Source: Poteriospumella lacustris (lineage: Eukaryota; Sar; Chrysophyceae; Chromulinales; Dinobryaceae). From it: a DNA stretch of 64,000 nt. The stretch covers positions 1 through 64,000 of the forward strand of contig SMOI01000138.1 in NCBI GenBank assembly GCA_008000375.1, in the 5' to 3' direction. The translations under genes were made by a program, and so were the position numbers. This document shows, in pieces, positions 35,401-46,206 of this stretch. The notes under the pieces are model-generated. The model worked only from the letters and a program-made list of their open reading frames with translations. It did no database searches and was not told the origin of the DNA. Each line of letters starts with the position of its first letter. The first letter of the stretch is position 1.

Positions 35401-38400
35401 AGATTCTGGAGAACGGCCTACACGCGGCGCACGACGATCAGCATCGTCGTCTGCAGGAGAAGCTGCGACATCGCCATCGCGACCGTGTGCAAGAACTGAC
35501 GTCGGGGCCCACGCCACTGCCCGTCGCCGAGGCGGAAGCTCTGGCGACACAAGAGATGGAGGCGGCGCTCGTGAAGGAGACGCACGCGGTGAACCAGAAC
35601 CTGCAAGCGAGCAAGCACCTGGCCCAGAAGGCGCTGGAAGAGGACTTCAGCGCGCAGGTCGAAGAGCTGGAGCACCGCCACGCGGTGAGTCTCCAGGGCC
35701 TGGAGGCGGCGCTGCAGGCGAAGCACAAGAACGAGCACAGCCATCTGCAGGACCGCCTCGCGAAGCGTCGTCAGCAGTACGCGCAGAAGCTGGTCGAACG
35801 TGGCGTCTCGCCGCAGGACGCGCAGGCGTTGGCCGCCGACGCGTTGAGCGATCTGGAGCAGCGCGAGAAGGCCGATTTCGAGGCGCAGTTCGCGGGCGAT
35901 GCGCAGCGTCAACGCGACGAGTTGGCACAAGAGCGGCAGCGGTTCGAGGCGGAAGTGGCCGAGGAGAAGCAGCTCGACCAGAGCGAGATGATGACCCTGC
36001 GCAGCACGCTGCGCGAGCAGCACCAGCGCCAGGTGATGGGCTCCGACGAAACCGCCAACGCGCTGGTGCAAAACGCAGTACAAGCGACGAAGGGCGTCCA
36101 GAACCAAGCGACGCAGGAGATCGACGCGATCCGCCAGGCCTACGAGCGCGACCTGCAGCAGCTGCAAGTCAACCTCGAAGCCGAAGCGGCGAAGGAGAAA
36201 GCCAACTTGGCGAAACGGCTGCAGGCCAAGCGACACCGTCGCGAACAAGAGCTGCGCTCGCAGGGCAAGGGCCAAGAGGAGATCAAGCACGTCATCGAGG
36301 ACGAGGAGAAGTCGCAGCAGGTCGAGTTGGAGGCGAAGTTGGCGGCCGAAATGAACGCGAAATTGGCCGCGAAGCGCGCCGAAGCTGCCGACGCCGAACG
36401 CAAAATCGTCGAAGCGGAAGCGGCGAAAGCCCACGCGGCCGCCGAAGAAGCGGCGCGTTCGAAGGAGCTGGCGCAGCAGCGCATCCAACAGCTCAAGAGC
36501 CAACACGAGAGCGAAGCGAAGGCGCTGGAGTCGCGCATGGAGCGCGAGCACGCCGAGCGCGAAGAGAATCTGAAACGCCGCTTGGCCGATCGCCGCCAGT
36601 CGCAGCTGCGCCAGGCCTCCGACGCCGAAGGCAAAAAGAAGCTGGAGCGCCAGTTGGCCGAGGAGGAGCGCCAGCGCATGCTCGAGCTGCAGAAGGAACT
36701 CGCCGCCGAGGAAGAGCGACGCAAGGAGGAGCAGCGCCGTGAGCAGGAAGCGAAACTGGCGGCGGCCCTCGGCGAAGTGAAGAAAGCCGAAATGGACGCG
36801 GCCGTGGCGGCTGCGAAGGAAGCGGCGATGAAGGCGATGCAAGAGGAGCAGCTCAAGAACGAGCAGGAGCAGAACCTGAAGGAGGCGCAGAAGCGACGCG
36901 AGGTGCACTCGATGATCGAGTCGAGTCTGAAGGAGCAGGAGGAGCGCACGAAGGTGGCGCAGAAGTCGAAGCTGCAGGACCGTTTGGCGGCGAAGAAGGC
37001 GAAGCGCGAACGCGACATGCAAGACGCCGAGGCCAAGGCCCTGGCGGAGCTGCAGGCGCGCCAAAAGGCGGAAGCCGAAGCCCGCGAACAGGCGCGTCTG
37101 GCGCGTATGACGTGGGTGGAGAAGGTGCAGGCGGTGTTGGACCGCGTCAAGACGATGAACGTCACCGTCAGCGAGGGCGAAGACTTCTGTTGCCGCGAGG
37201 TGCTCACGCAGAAGGGTCTCGTGCCGGAGACGCAGGTGAACGAGGCGGTGTCGATGATTCTGAAGGACCGACACGACGCGGAGATGACGCAGCTGCTGAC
37301 GAGCAACTTCGACGAGCGGCTGACGGCGCTGCGGTCGGCGGTGGAGAACGTCATCGAAGAGAAGTCGGCGATGAAGATGGCGCTGCTGGAGGCGTACGGC
37401 GCGAAGGAGAGCACCGACGAGGTGAAGGACCCGAAGCAGGAGGAGGAGCTGAAGCAGAAGCTGCTGGCGCTCGACGAGGACTTCATGCGGCGCCAGGTGC
37501 AGGCCGAGAAACAGGCCACCGCCGCGTTGGAAGACCGCCACATGCGCGCGCAAATGGAGCTCCGCAAGCGCCAGCTGCAAGAGGTCGCGACGATCGTCGC
37601 GTTGTACACCGACCCGGCCACGCTGCAGCGGATCCAGGCGTCCTCGGGGCAGTCGCAAGAGGAGGCGCTGCTGGCCTATCAGCGCAAGATCGAAGACGAC
37701 AAAAAGGCGCGCGAGGCCGCGTTGGAAGCGGAACGTGTCGCGGCGGAACAAGCGCTGCGAGCGAAGCTGCAAGAAGAAATGGCGACGATTCAGCAGGCGA
37801 TGGAGGCGGAGCGACAGAAGCACGAGGCGGACATCGACCGCAAGCGCCAAGAGATTTTGCGGCAGAAGGAAGAGATGCAGCGCAAACAGGAGGTGGAGAT
37901 GGGCTCGCTCGACAAGCAGGAGAAGGCGCGCATCCTGGCGGCCTTCGAGAAGGAAGAGGCGGCCAAGTTGGAGGCCCTGAACCGCGACAAGGCGGACAAG
38001 AAGGCGCGGCTCTCGAATCGCTTGTCGATGCGTCGTGCGTCGACCGCGACGCCGACGACGCCATCGGCGGCGGCGATTGCCGCGACGACGCCCGGTGGGC
38101 TGCCGGTGCCGTCGTCGCAGCCGTCGGGTGACCTGGTGCGCTCGGGCGAAGCGGTGTCGAAGGCGAAGCCTGCGGCGACGGCGGCGGCGACGGGTGGCAA
38201 GGGCGACACGATGGTCTCGTCGGCGCTGCCCGAGATCATCACGACGCAGATCAGCCAGTCGATGCAGGTCTTCGAGAACAAACTCGAGAAGATCGAGCGC
38301 GTCCTGGCCGCTCTCGAGAAGGGCAGCCTCTTCCAGCAACAGCAGCAGCAGCAACAGGCTCAACAGCAGCCGCCCAGCGCGCAGCAGTGGCAAGATCTCG

Positions 38401-39518
38401 CGCTGGGCACCGGCGACGACAGCGCCGCACCGTCGTCACCGAAGGCCCCCGCGGCGCCACCGGCCGCACCGGTGGCACCCGCCTACCACGACCACGAGGA
38501 GCCGCCCGCGGGCGACGCGTTGGACATCGCGTCCGAGGCGGAGCTGCCGGTGCAGGAGCGCGCCCGGTTGGACTTCGGTCTGCGCCTCGCGAGCATGGTC
38601 GGCGTCCGCAACCTCAAGATCCTCGCGGCCAAGTCGCTGCCGCCGTCGCACGCGACCGGCAACGCCTTCTGCAACTCGTACGCGTACCAGGCCGACGAAC
38701 ACACGCTCTTCGTCCACCGCAGCCGCTTGACCTCGTCCGGCGACTTCGGCCTCGTGGTGATTCACGCGCTGTCGCACATCAAGGTCAACCCGCAGGACCT
38801 CTCGAACGACCTCGACGTGCGCTTCATGGCCGAGTTCTACAAGAACATGAAGATCCTCAGCCAGGACCTGTACAAGAAGTCGGCCTCGGCGCAGTCCGCG
38901 ACGACGATGCTGACGATGAACAACAACCGCGGCATGATGATGATGCAAGGCGGCGGCGCCGTCAACGCGTCGCGTGAGGGCGGCGGCCTGTCGGCGAACC
39001 CGTCGGCGGCGCAGCTCGCGACGGTGAACACGCTGTCGGGTGGCAACGCGGCGACGATCGGCGCGGCGGCGGGCGCGGCGACGCAGCAGACGCCGCTGCG
39101 TAAACGTGCGTCGTTGCGCGGTTCCTTCAGCGGCCTCTCGCCGATGAACACGGGCAGCGCCGCCGTGGGCGCCGGGCCGAACAACAACATCCTGCAGGCG
39201 ATGGCGCACGTCGCGCAGAACTTCGACACGATCGCCGAGGACCCGGCGCAGCTCACGTCGAGCGGCCACGGCCTCGGCCACCACCACCCGACGCTGCAGC
39301 ATCAGTCGTCGACCCTCGCCGGCCTGTCGGCCTCGTCCTCCGCCGCCGTCATCTCGCAGCCCGCGTACCAGCAGCCGCCCGCCGAGTACTTCTCGACGGA
39401 GAGCCTCATGGAGCGGATGAAGCAGTACGCGGCCCAGGGCGGCATCCCCGTCGACTACATCGAGCGCTATTCGCAGCAACAACAGCAGCAGCAACATCAA
39501 GGCGGTGGCGGATTCTAA
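17476..39518 (+). CDS. Giant Cys-rich single-pass membrane protein with coiled-coil cytoplasmic region
   Basis: Two exons, 17476-18310 and 18379-39518 (21,140 bases), joined by a 68-base GT-AG intron, giving about 7,324 aa. Order: signal peptide (VSFFIVAVCCLLLCFLQPFS); a Pro/Thr/Ser/Gln stalk at about residues 60-138; about 3,800 residues of roughly 50-aa Cys-rich units of the GCC2/GCC3 (ephrin-receptor-like) type, recognisable by C-P-A-G-Y-Y-C and G-T-Y steps with many N-glycosylation sequons; a Cys-rich EGF-like end; a beta-rich module around residues 4050-4130 (VTIYIGDTIVFDV) that resembles a cupredoxin fold; one TM helix at about 4168-4192 (LVAGLLAGMLGMVLLVTGFLYYF) followed by basic residues; then about 2,500 residues of Glu/Lys/Ala/Gln coiled coil with recurring H-RRLQ-RLA-R units; a poly-Gln stretch; a conserved-looking globular module near 7000-7113; and a low-complexity end. 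Probable surface adhesion or sensor protein; function unknown. Confidence 0.85.
17656..17892 (+). repeat. Pro-Thr-Ser-Gln repeat stalk
   Basis: Coding tandem repeats of short units such as QPTSQPT, QPSSQPT and RQPTSQPS, within exon 1 of the giant gene directly after the signal peptide region. Such stalks are known from stramenopile surface proteins and are expected to be extended and O-glycosylated. Confidence 0.85.
22435..27762 (+). repeat. Eight 666-bp (222-aa) super-repeats inside the giant gene
   Basis: Measured from the ACTG that encodes the Tyr-Cys of each YYCG element, units start at 22435, 23101, 23767, 24433, 25246, 25912, 26431 and 27097. Spacings are 666, 666, 666, 813, 666, 519 and 666. 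The long unit has one extra 147-bp (49-aa) subunit and the short unit lacks 147 bp, so the total is exactly 7 x 666. Units at 23101, 23767 and 26431 are almost identical at DNA level over hundreds of bases; parts of 25246 and 25912 share the same sequence; the outer units are clearly diverged. Confidence 0.9.
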
Positions 39519-40959
39519 GCCGCCCATGTGATGTGTATGTGTTTGTGCTGACGTCGCTGGTGCGACCATTTCTTGCGACCCATTTTATTTACCAGACAAG
39601 AGACAAGAGACAAAAGACAAAAGAAAAACGCAGAAAAAACACGTCCCTGAAGAACCCCAAAGAAACAATCAACGAAAAACCGAAGAAAAACCGAAGAAAA
39701 CAAAAGAAAATCGAAGAAAAAGAACGATCAATGGCAATGGCGATGAAAGAAAAAAATCCAAGAAACAAAGACCAAAGCCAGCTACAAGAACGGCGTGCAG
39801 AGCCAACCAGCACATGTACTCTGTACAAGCCACCGAAGAAGAAAATAAACCCAGAAAAAATAACAAGGAATCAACACTCACGACGTCGCATTCGTTCACC
39901 GCCTCTTCATTTGTTTTCGTGGCAGTGTTACGGCGTCGGTGTCGGTGCTGTGGTCGGTGTTGGTGTAGGTAGTCAAAGGTGATCGCTGGACGGTCGGTCC
40001 GCGAGTATTCTGCTGGTTTCCTATCTCGCCAGTGGGTGCTGCTGTGTGTGTCCTCTGTGTGTTGTGCGCGTGTGTCCTGCATGATTCGTTTGCGTTTTTC
40101 TTCACCGATCATGATCCACCCTATTGGTTTGCTTCGTTTCTGTTGCCCTCTGCATTGTCGTGTGCGGTGGTGGGGTGTGGTGTAGGTGTGTTCACCAGAG
40201 AAGAGACCTACAGAACCATCCTACCGCCCACCGTGTGCATGTAATCCCATTAATTAGCTTCATTCTTAACACACACCACTGTACGAATCATGGCCCACGG
40301 TGGCGTCTACCACCGACCTCACGGCATAGCCAGTCTTGTGCGCGAAGTGCGCGTGTGTCCGCAGGCTTTTCAACCGATTCGAAGGACTTCGTCAGATGGT
40401 CGTCGTGTGTACTACAGTAGACTACAATTTGTTGACGCACAAAGACGGAAGCTCAAAGACTAAAATGGTTGGCCAGCAGCGGGTTAACGCATAACAGAAT
40501 CACGGTGCTCATCAACAAGACAAAGAAAACGACGCAAAGTACGAAAGATGAGAAGAGAGTAGGATAAGAGGAAGGAGAATGGATGCCCACGGGCGCTAAA
40601 AATTTGCTCCCCGCCGGAGCGGTAAGCAAGTTGTATTGGAGTTAGTTTTCAACTAGCAATAATCGCTGATCGGTTTACACCTCACTTCATACGATCAATG
40701 TCCCAAACGCAGGAATATTGAGACACGGCGGTGTGTCGTGCTGTACTTCGTCGCCGCCCCCTCCCGCGCTGTACCGGCAGCTGCGCTGTAACGGCCACTG
40801 TATGGTTTGGACGTCGTCATCGTCGTGAGCGTTCGGACAGGACCGTTCCGAGGCGCGTCCCAGTGATCGATGACATCTACAGTATTATCCCATTATGCAT
40901 ATCGCAATATGGTCTGATTGTTAGTCGGGATACCTTGAGAGGACCATTGTGAAACATCC
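39519..40959. other. Intergenic region, partly A-rich low complexity
   Basis: About 1.4 kb after the giant gene. From about 39595 to 39780 it is dominated by A/AGA-rich simple sequence, then becomes mixed. No open frame here has a recognisable domain or splice context. It should include the giant gene's 3' UTR and the promoter of SDR copy 1. Confidence 0.5.
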
Positions 40960-42090
40960 ATGATGATTGTGTTAATGAAGAGATTGCTATGTTTGCTGCT
41001 TTGTACCAGCGGCTTTGGCCTCTTCGTGCGCTCACCGTCGGCGCTGTTCGCCTGTGCATCGGGGACTGCTGGCAAAGAAGCGTTGCCTTCCATCACAGCA
41101 GGGTTAAGACGCGTCAATCCAGCTCAAAAGGACCGTGACATTGTCGTCTTGATCACTGGGTGCAGCAGTGGCATTGGCGAAGAGGCGGCGCTGGCGCTGT
41201 CGGCTCAGTCGCCACGCTTCAAGGTCTGGGCGACCATGCGCAACCCGACCAAGTCCTCGCTCCCTACGGATCGCCCGAACTTGAAAGTGGCATCCCTTGA
41301 CGTGACGAACGAAGAGAGCATCGACGCGGCCGTCCGACACATCGTCGCGACGGACGGGGCCATCGATGTCGTCATCAACAACGCCGGGTTCGGCGTCGCG
41401 GGCAACGTAGAAGTCGTCAAGCTGGAAGAGGCTCAAGAGCTGTTCAACGTCAACGTGTGGGGCGTCGTGCGCTTGTTGCAGGCGGTGCTGCCGGTCATGC
41501 GCACGCGTCGCTGGGGCTACATCATCAACCTGTCGTCGACCTCCGGCGTCCGTGGCATCCCCGCGTTGGATTTCTACACGTCGTCGAAGTTCGCGCTGGA
41601 AGGCATGATGGACTCCCTTCGCTACTCGGTGGCTGCGTACAATATCTCGATCACCAACGTCAACGCGGGACCCGTGAAAACTCCATTCGCCGCCCGCTTC
41701 GGTTCCGCCGACATTGGCGGGCGTGGCACCCGTGAGGTGGAGGATTCGGACGAGTACTTGCAGCTGCTGACGGACCGCATGATCGCCGGTCTTCGATATC
41801 GCCTCAACGGCCCCGACGCTCAGCCGGCCGCCGAGATCGGCCACCTGTTGGCGAACCTGCTGACGCTGCGCCTCAACGCCAAACGCTTGACGGACGTTCC
41901 GTTCAACATCGGGTCCAATCACGACTCGCAGCATCTGCTCGAAGAGGTGCGCGTCAACCCCACTGGCTGGGGAGGCGTCTACTCGGAGATCTTCAAGTCC
42001 CTTCCGCCGCTGCCGTCGCCGACGGAGGCCGCCGAACTTCGTCGCCGTCGTTTGCAGGCGACGCAACCATCGCCGCACGACGACCTGTAA
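40960..42090 (+). CDS. Short-chain dehydrogenase/reductase, copy 1
   Basis: Single exon, 376 aa. Classical SDR (Rossmann fold, NAD(P)-dependent oxidoreductase): cofactor motif TGCSSGIGEE, a D-V-T after the third strand, NNAGFG, catalytic Ser in INLSSTSG, and YTSSK for the Tyr-Lys pair. The C-terminal layout (VNAGPVKTPFA) is closest to 17-beta-hydroxysteroid/retinol dehydrogenase-like SDRs; substrate is not readable. The first about 30 residues are hydrophobic (MKRLLCLLLCTSGFGLFV), so a signal or organelle-targeting peptide is likely. An inverted, nearly identical copy lies at 46297-47427; the two differ almost only in this targeting segment and the following linker. The gene reads toward the glycosyltransferase 330 bases downstream. 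Confidence 0.9.
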   Translation: MMIVLMKRLLCLLLCTSGFGLFVRSPSALFACASGTAGKEALPSITAGLRRVNPAQKDRDIVVLITGCSSGIGEEAALALSAQSPRFKVWATMRNPTKSSLPTDRPNLKVASLDVTNEESIDAAVRHIVATDGAIDVVINNAGFGVAGNVEVVKLEEAQELFNVNVWGVVRLLQAVLPVMRTRRWGYIINLSSTSGVRGIPALDFYTSSKFALEGMMDSLRYSVAAYNISITNVNAGPVKTPFAARFGSADIGGRGTREVEDSDEYLQLLTDRMIAGLRYRLNGPDAQPAAEIGHLLANLLTLRLNAKRLTDVPFNIGSNHDSQHLLEEVRVNPTGWGGVYSEIFKSLPPLPSPTEAAELRRRRLQATQPSPHDDL

Positions 42091-42180
42091 ACGTAATTGA
42101 CCTGTAGAAACGTGGAGACGGTGGTGTAAAGGACTCGAGAGATGGCAGCGCGGACGATGTCGGAACCTGCGACACCGTCG
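40960..42180 (+). repeat. Inverted duplication A, left arm (1,221 bp)
   Basis: Starts at the ATG of SDR copy 1 and ends about 90 bases past its stop codon. Its reverse complement is present at 46207-47427 with the same length, so no net insertion or deletion. Upstream flanks of the two copies do not match. Spacer between arms is about 4.0 kb with two unrelated genes. Confidence 0.9.
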
Positions 42181-42421
42181 CAGGCGGCTCGCACGGTTCT
42201 TTCTGTACATCTTTGTGGATAAGGAAAGTTTTATTAGGTGGAATAAGCAGCAGTATCAGTACCATTCGTCGTCGTTGCTTTTTGAGCAAAGAGAACGGAG
42301 AACCAAGAAGTTAATAAGCATGCTACCGCTGCACGGCAATGCGTTCCACAATCCTTCCTGATAGAAGATGTGCAGGTGAGCATTTCCTGTCCACCGTGTG
42401 TCGTGAGAGGAAGATCGGAGG

Positions 42422-44728
42422 ATGAGGCGCTTCAAGTTTGGCGCATGCCGCGTGGCGGTGATCGTTTTACTGCTGGTGCTCCTGCTCGGCGCAGCTCGTG
42501 TCGATGGCCAACAACGTCTCCGTGAAAAGAGTGATGACCTCATTAGGCATTCGTTGTCTGGGATGCTCCAGCGATACGACGCGGACGTGTTCCAGCACCC
42601 ACACGCCGGTCAGCAGGGCATCCTCAAAACGTGCTACAACTACTTCATCTGGTACGTCTGGCTTGTTCTGCTGTGCGTGTGTGCTTGTTCTCACTGAGTT
42701 CTCCGTGCATTTGGGACAGTGAGGCTTATCCGTCGGTGCAACTGAATCGCTTCGCCTTCGCCAACGGGGAGGCCGTGGCGGAGCTGTCGTCGCTGCAGGT
42801 AAGACGCCTTCGCTTCGCTGTCTGTAGCTCCCGCACGTATTGTATTGACACGGCTTCCTGTGGTGATTCACGAATGGAAAGAGCCTTGAAGTCGCCAGAC
42901 ACCTCGACACGCTGCCCTCGGCGAAGAAGGGCCACCTGCCGTCGTGTCTCGTGTCGCTCGGGGGCGGCAACTACGACTACGTCGCGGGGCCGAAGCTATC
43001 GAAACAATCGCCCGCGTCCATGTGCACGACCTACACGAACGAAACGGCCGTATTTGTGTTCCCGTGGGAGACCAGCAACGCCTTCCACTCGTTGAACGAC
43101 AACACCTTCGCGGTGCTGTCGCAGGTGCTGCTCCATCGCCTGCTGCACGCCGCCCACGACACGGACGACGCCCTGCCGCCGTATCGTGTCTATTCGTTTG
43201 GCCGCGCGACGCCGATGAAGTCCACGACCATGTTTCAGCTGCTGTTCTACCTCTTCAGCGACCAGAATCGGCTTTCGTCGACGACGAAGCTGCTGACGGG
43301 CGCGCCGACGTGTCTGCGGGCCTCGTCGTGGGGCTCGCCCGTCAAGGTCTTCTACTTCGACTCGCTCTTCAACTTCCGCGCCGAACAGTACGTCTTCCTG
43401 CGGACGTTACTGGCGGCGTCGATGCCGCAGTTGCCGCCGCCATCGCCGCGGCCATCGGACGGAAACAACCGGCGGCCGAAAGTGGTGATCGTGTCGCGCA
43501 GAGACACGGCGGCCGTCGGCCGGAAGCTGTCGCTCGACTCGGAGCAACGTCTCGCGGACGTCTTTCGCGCCCAAGGCGCCGAGGTGTCGATTTGTTGCAA
43601 TTTTACGCAGTTAAACACGGTGGAGAAGGTGGTGGCGGCGTTTTGGGACGTGGACATCTGCGTGGGCGTGCACGGCGCGGGCATGATCAACTGCGTCTTC
43701 GGCCGCCCGGGCCTCGTCGTCGTCGAGCTGCAGAACCACCACGCGTTCGGTCTCGAGACGTTCATGCGTATGGCGCACATGGCGCGCGGCCACTACGTCT
43801 TCTACGACGTCCGCAACGCGCGCAAAGTCGCCAGCGAAGTCAGCGGCGGCGCGCACCTGACGCCGTCGCTGGTCACCCGCATCGTCGACACGACGCTGGC
43901 GCTGCTCCGCTTCTCGCGGCGCCATCTGCCCGTCGTAGAAGCGCGCATGCACCCGCAGAACATGACGGCGCCCGACGGCACGCTGCTGCACCGCCACCGC
44001 CGCGACTACCTCGTCGACAGCGGCCGCCTGTTCACCTACAAACCGCCGCTGACGGGCGCGCAGATCGCCCAGCGCTGGTACAGCCACGAGTTGGTGCTGG
44101 ATTTCCAGGCGCGACGCGTGTACCACGACCGCCAGCCGCTCGTCGAAGAGTTTCTACGCGACGATCTCCAGCGACAGCTGCAGCGCGGCGGCGACCGCGA
44201 CCGCGACCGCGACCGCGACCGCGACGCGGACCCGTTTCAGGCTGCCGCCAGCGCCAGCTACCGCCCGATCGCCCACGCGCTCGAGTCGTTGCGCAACCTA
44301 GACAAAGAGCAGAGCGTGGAGGAACGCTTCCCGATGGACAACAAGACCAAGCGGCGCCGCAAACACGCCCGCTTCACCCACATCGACGGCGGCTTCACGT
44401 ACGTCGCGCCGCCGGACCACGAAGAGCTCTGGGTCTTCTTCCACCCGGCGCTCTTCGACGACTTTCCGCGCGCCACGGCCTTGGGCCCGCTCTTCGAGGA
44501 CGCGTACGCGTACTGCGTGCGCCTGCCGTTCTTCAAGGTAAGCACTGCCGCGTCGTTGTGTCTGTGCGTCCGTCTGAGCCTCGCGGTGTTGTTCGACGTG
44601 TCTCTCGGCAGTTCCGCCTGATGACGCAGACCTGGGCGCAGCACCGCGCCGAATGCGACCGCCACTTCGCCCATCGGACGCGGTCGGGAGAGAACGACGG
44701 TGCGCTGCTGAGCCGGTTTCGAGAGTAG
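42422..44728 (+). CDS. GT61-family (DUF563) glycosyltransferase, type II membrane protein
   Basis: Four exons: 42422-42651, 42720-42798, 42882-44537 and 44612-44728, with GT-AG introns of 68, 83 and 74 bases; phases sum to 693 aa. The N-terminus has a short basic cap and one hydrophobic segment (VAVIVLLLVLLLGAA), a Golgi signal anchor. The catalytic region carries the GT61 hallmark around residues 340-375: ICVGVHGAGMINCVFG followed by VVVELQN, preceded by PKVVIVSRRDTAAVGRKL. GT61 enzymes (EOGT, plant xylosyl/arabinosyl transferases) add sugars to proteins or glycans in the secretory pathway. The C-terminal about 200 residues include an Asp-Arg repeat and a conserved-looking end (FTHIDGGFTYV, LWVFFHPALFDDFP) that may be a lineage extension. 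It lies inside inverted duplication A and converges on the epimerase gene. Confidence 0.8.
44191..44226 (+). repeat. Hexanucleotide repeat (GCGACC)n
   Basis: About six tandem GCGACC units in exon 3 of the GT61 gene, encoding alternating Asp-Arg. The last unit is altered to GCGACG. Likely a length-variable coding microsatellite. Confidence 0.85.
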
Positions 44729-45106
44729 GCGGCGTCGCCGCGGGCGTCTCCGCTGGAGATGTCTGCGAGGCCGCATCGCGTCACGCGACGAGACACTGCT
44801 CGCTGCAGCTGCGATGGATTCGAGGCGAAAGGGGCCGTCCCAGACGCTCCGGACAAGGTACCACCAGGTTAACCTGCACGACACGTGCCGCTGTGGCTGT
44901 GACTGGTGTTCGTTTCGTAGCCAACGGTACCGTGCGGCGGTCTAACGCAGCGGTGGGTGTGGGTGGGCGGTGTACCGATGGGTGGCACCGCTCCCGCGGG
45001 CTGTGCCGCTGGTGTCCCACGAACAGCGTGTAAATGTCTTAACGCGCCAATGCGGCTGTGGCTGCACGGCTCCTGTGAGTTGCTTGCAAACGAAGGCCCC
45101 CGCCGC
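44729..45106. other. Intergenic spacer between convergent 3' ends
   Basis: About 380 bases between the GT61 stop and the epimerase stop, both pointing inward. No additional feature recognised. Confidence 0.45.
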
Positions 45107-46042
45107 TCACGGCGCAGCACACAGCGGAGGCAACTCGCTGCGCAGCTCCTCGATGACTCTGCGGTATTTAGCGCCGTTCGATTCGCCAGGAGACGACGAG
45201 GAGACAACAGGTGGCGCGCCAAAGATGGCAGAGCCCGCGACGAAGGTGTCCGCGCCGGCCTCCGCGAGCTGGCGGATGTTGCGAGCGGACACGCCGCCGT
45301 CCACCTCGATGCGCACGTCGAATCCAGACGATTGCACCAGCTTACGAGCCTCACGGAGCTTTCCAAAAGAGGAAGGCAAGAACTGCTGGCCGGGGAACCC
45401 TGGATTGACGGCCATGATCACGAGGAGATCGACTTTGTCGAGCACGTGGCGACACAGCTCCAGCGAGGAGCTCGGGTTTAGCGCCAGACCGCTTCTGCAG
45501 CCCAGCGACCGGATGAGCTGTAGCGAGCGGTCCACATGATGTGTCGTCTCCGGATGGAACGTGATATATGATGCGCCAGCGTGAGCGAAGTCACGAATGA
45601 GGGGGTCGACGTTGGTGGTCATGAGGTGGACGTCGATGTCGCGCGTGACGCCGTGTTGCCGAAGAGCTCGGCACACCATGGGCCCCAGCGTCAGCGTAGG
45701 TACGTAATGGCTGTCTGTAAACATCGCAAAAGAAAGGATGAAGCCACATGAGTCGCAGAGTAACAAGTGCGCGGTCCGACGGAAGAGCGACGACGTACCC
45801 ATGACGTCGAAGTGAATCACGTCGGCGCCAGCGTCCAGCACCTGGTCCACCTCCTCACCCAGCTTTGCAAAATTGGCCGAGAGGATGGACGGAGCAATGA
45901 TGAACGGTGATTCGCTCTCTTTCGCGTGCCAGGACATACAACATTTCGTCTGGCCCGAATGGGGCGACCGAATCGCCACCGAAAACGCGTTCACGACACC
46001 GACGAACAACAGCCCAAGCGTGACTCTACACAGAACAAGCAT
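45107..46042 (-). CDS. RPE: Ribulose-phosphate 3-epimerase, probably plastid-targeted
   Basis: Interconverts ribulose-5-phosphate and xylulose-5-phosphate (Calvin cycle and pentose phosphate pathway). Two exons on the minus strand, 46042-45799 and 45714-45107; the 84-base GT-AG intron contains no in-frame stop, so an unspliced frame would also be open. Spliced length is 283 aa. TIM-barrel signatures: [56 protein letters not shown] and the end of the barrel [10 protein letters not shown]. Catalytic Asp residues (FDVMD and VDGG) and the metal-binding His (HFD, HLM) are present. The N-terminus [20 protein letters not shown] is a signal peptide with a Phe near the predicted cleavage site, followed by a Ser/basic stretch, as in bipartite plastid targeting of heterokont algae (the ASAFAP-type motif). 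Targeting is inferred; the enzyme call is firm. Confidence 0.93.
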   Translation of the reverse strand: MLVLCRVTLGLLFVGVVNAFSVAIRSPHSGQTKCCMSWHAKESESPFIIAPSILSANFAKLGEEVDQVLDAGADVIHFDVMGTSSLFRRTAHLLLCDSCGFILSFAMFTDSHYVPTLTLGPMVCRALRQHGVTRDIDVHLMTTNVDPLIRDFAHAGASYITFHPETTHHVDRSLQLIRSLGCRSGLALNPSSSLELCRHVLDKVDLLVIMAVNPGFPGQQFLPSSFGKLREARKLVQSSGFDVRIEVDGGVSARNIRQLAEAGADTFVAGSAIFGAPPVVSSSSPGESNGAKYRRVIEELRSELPPLCAAP

Positions 46043-46206
46043 AGTCTCCTCTCATGTGCTGCACAAAATCATTCCCTCGTTGCGTTTGAGTTGTTCGAAA
46101 GGCCCTCGATTCCCTCGACAGAACACGACGAAGGAAAGGAAACCTTGTACTAATCTAGAGGTATATTGTATGATAACGACCGTTAACCTAGACACATGGA
46201 TGTACA

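Noticed and set aside
35418-38393. 991-codon open frame on the minus strand, Leu/Arg/His-rich
   Set aside because: It is antisense to the coiled-coil part of the giant gene, and arises from codon bias (GCG, GAG, CAG read backward). No domain or splice logic.
39590-39780. A-rich AGA/AAG tract as a possible retroposon tail
   Set aside because: No flanking target-site duplication or retroelement ORF; treated as simple sequence.
42944-44728. 594-codon plus-strand frame overlapping the GT61 gene
   Set aside because: Another frame of the same exon; Arg/Pro-rich, whereas the overlapping frame has the GT61 motif and matching splice phases. Only its last few codons coincide with exon 4 of the real gene.
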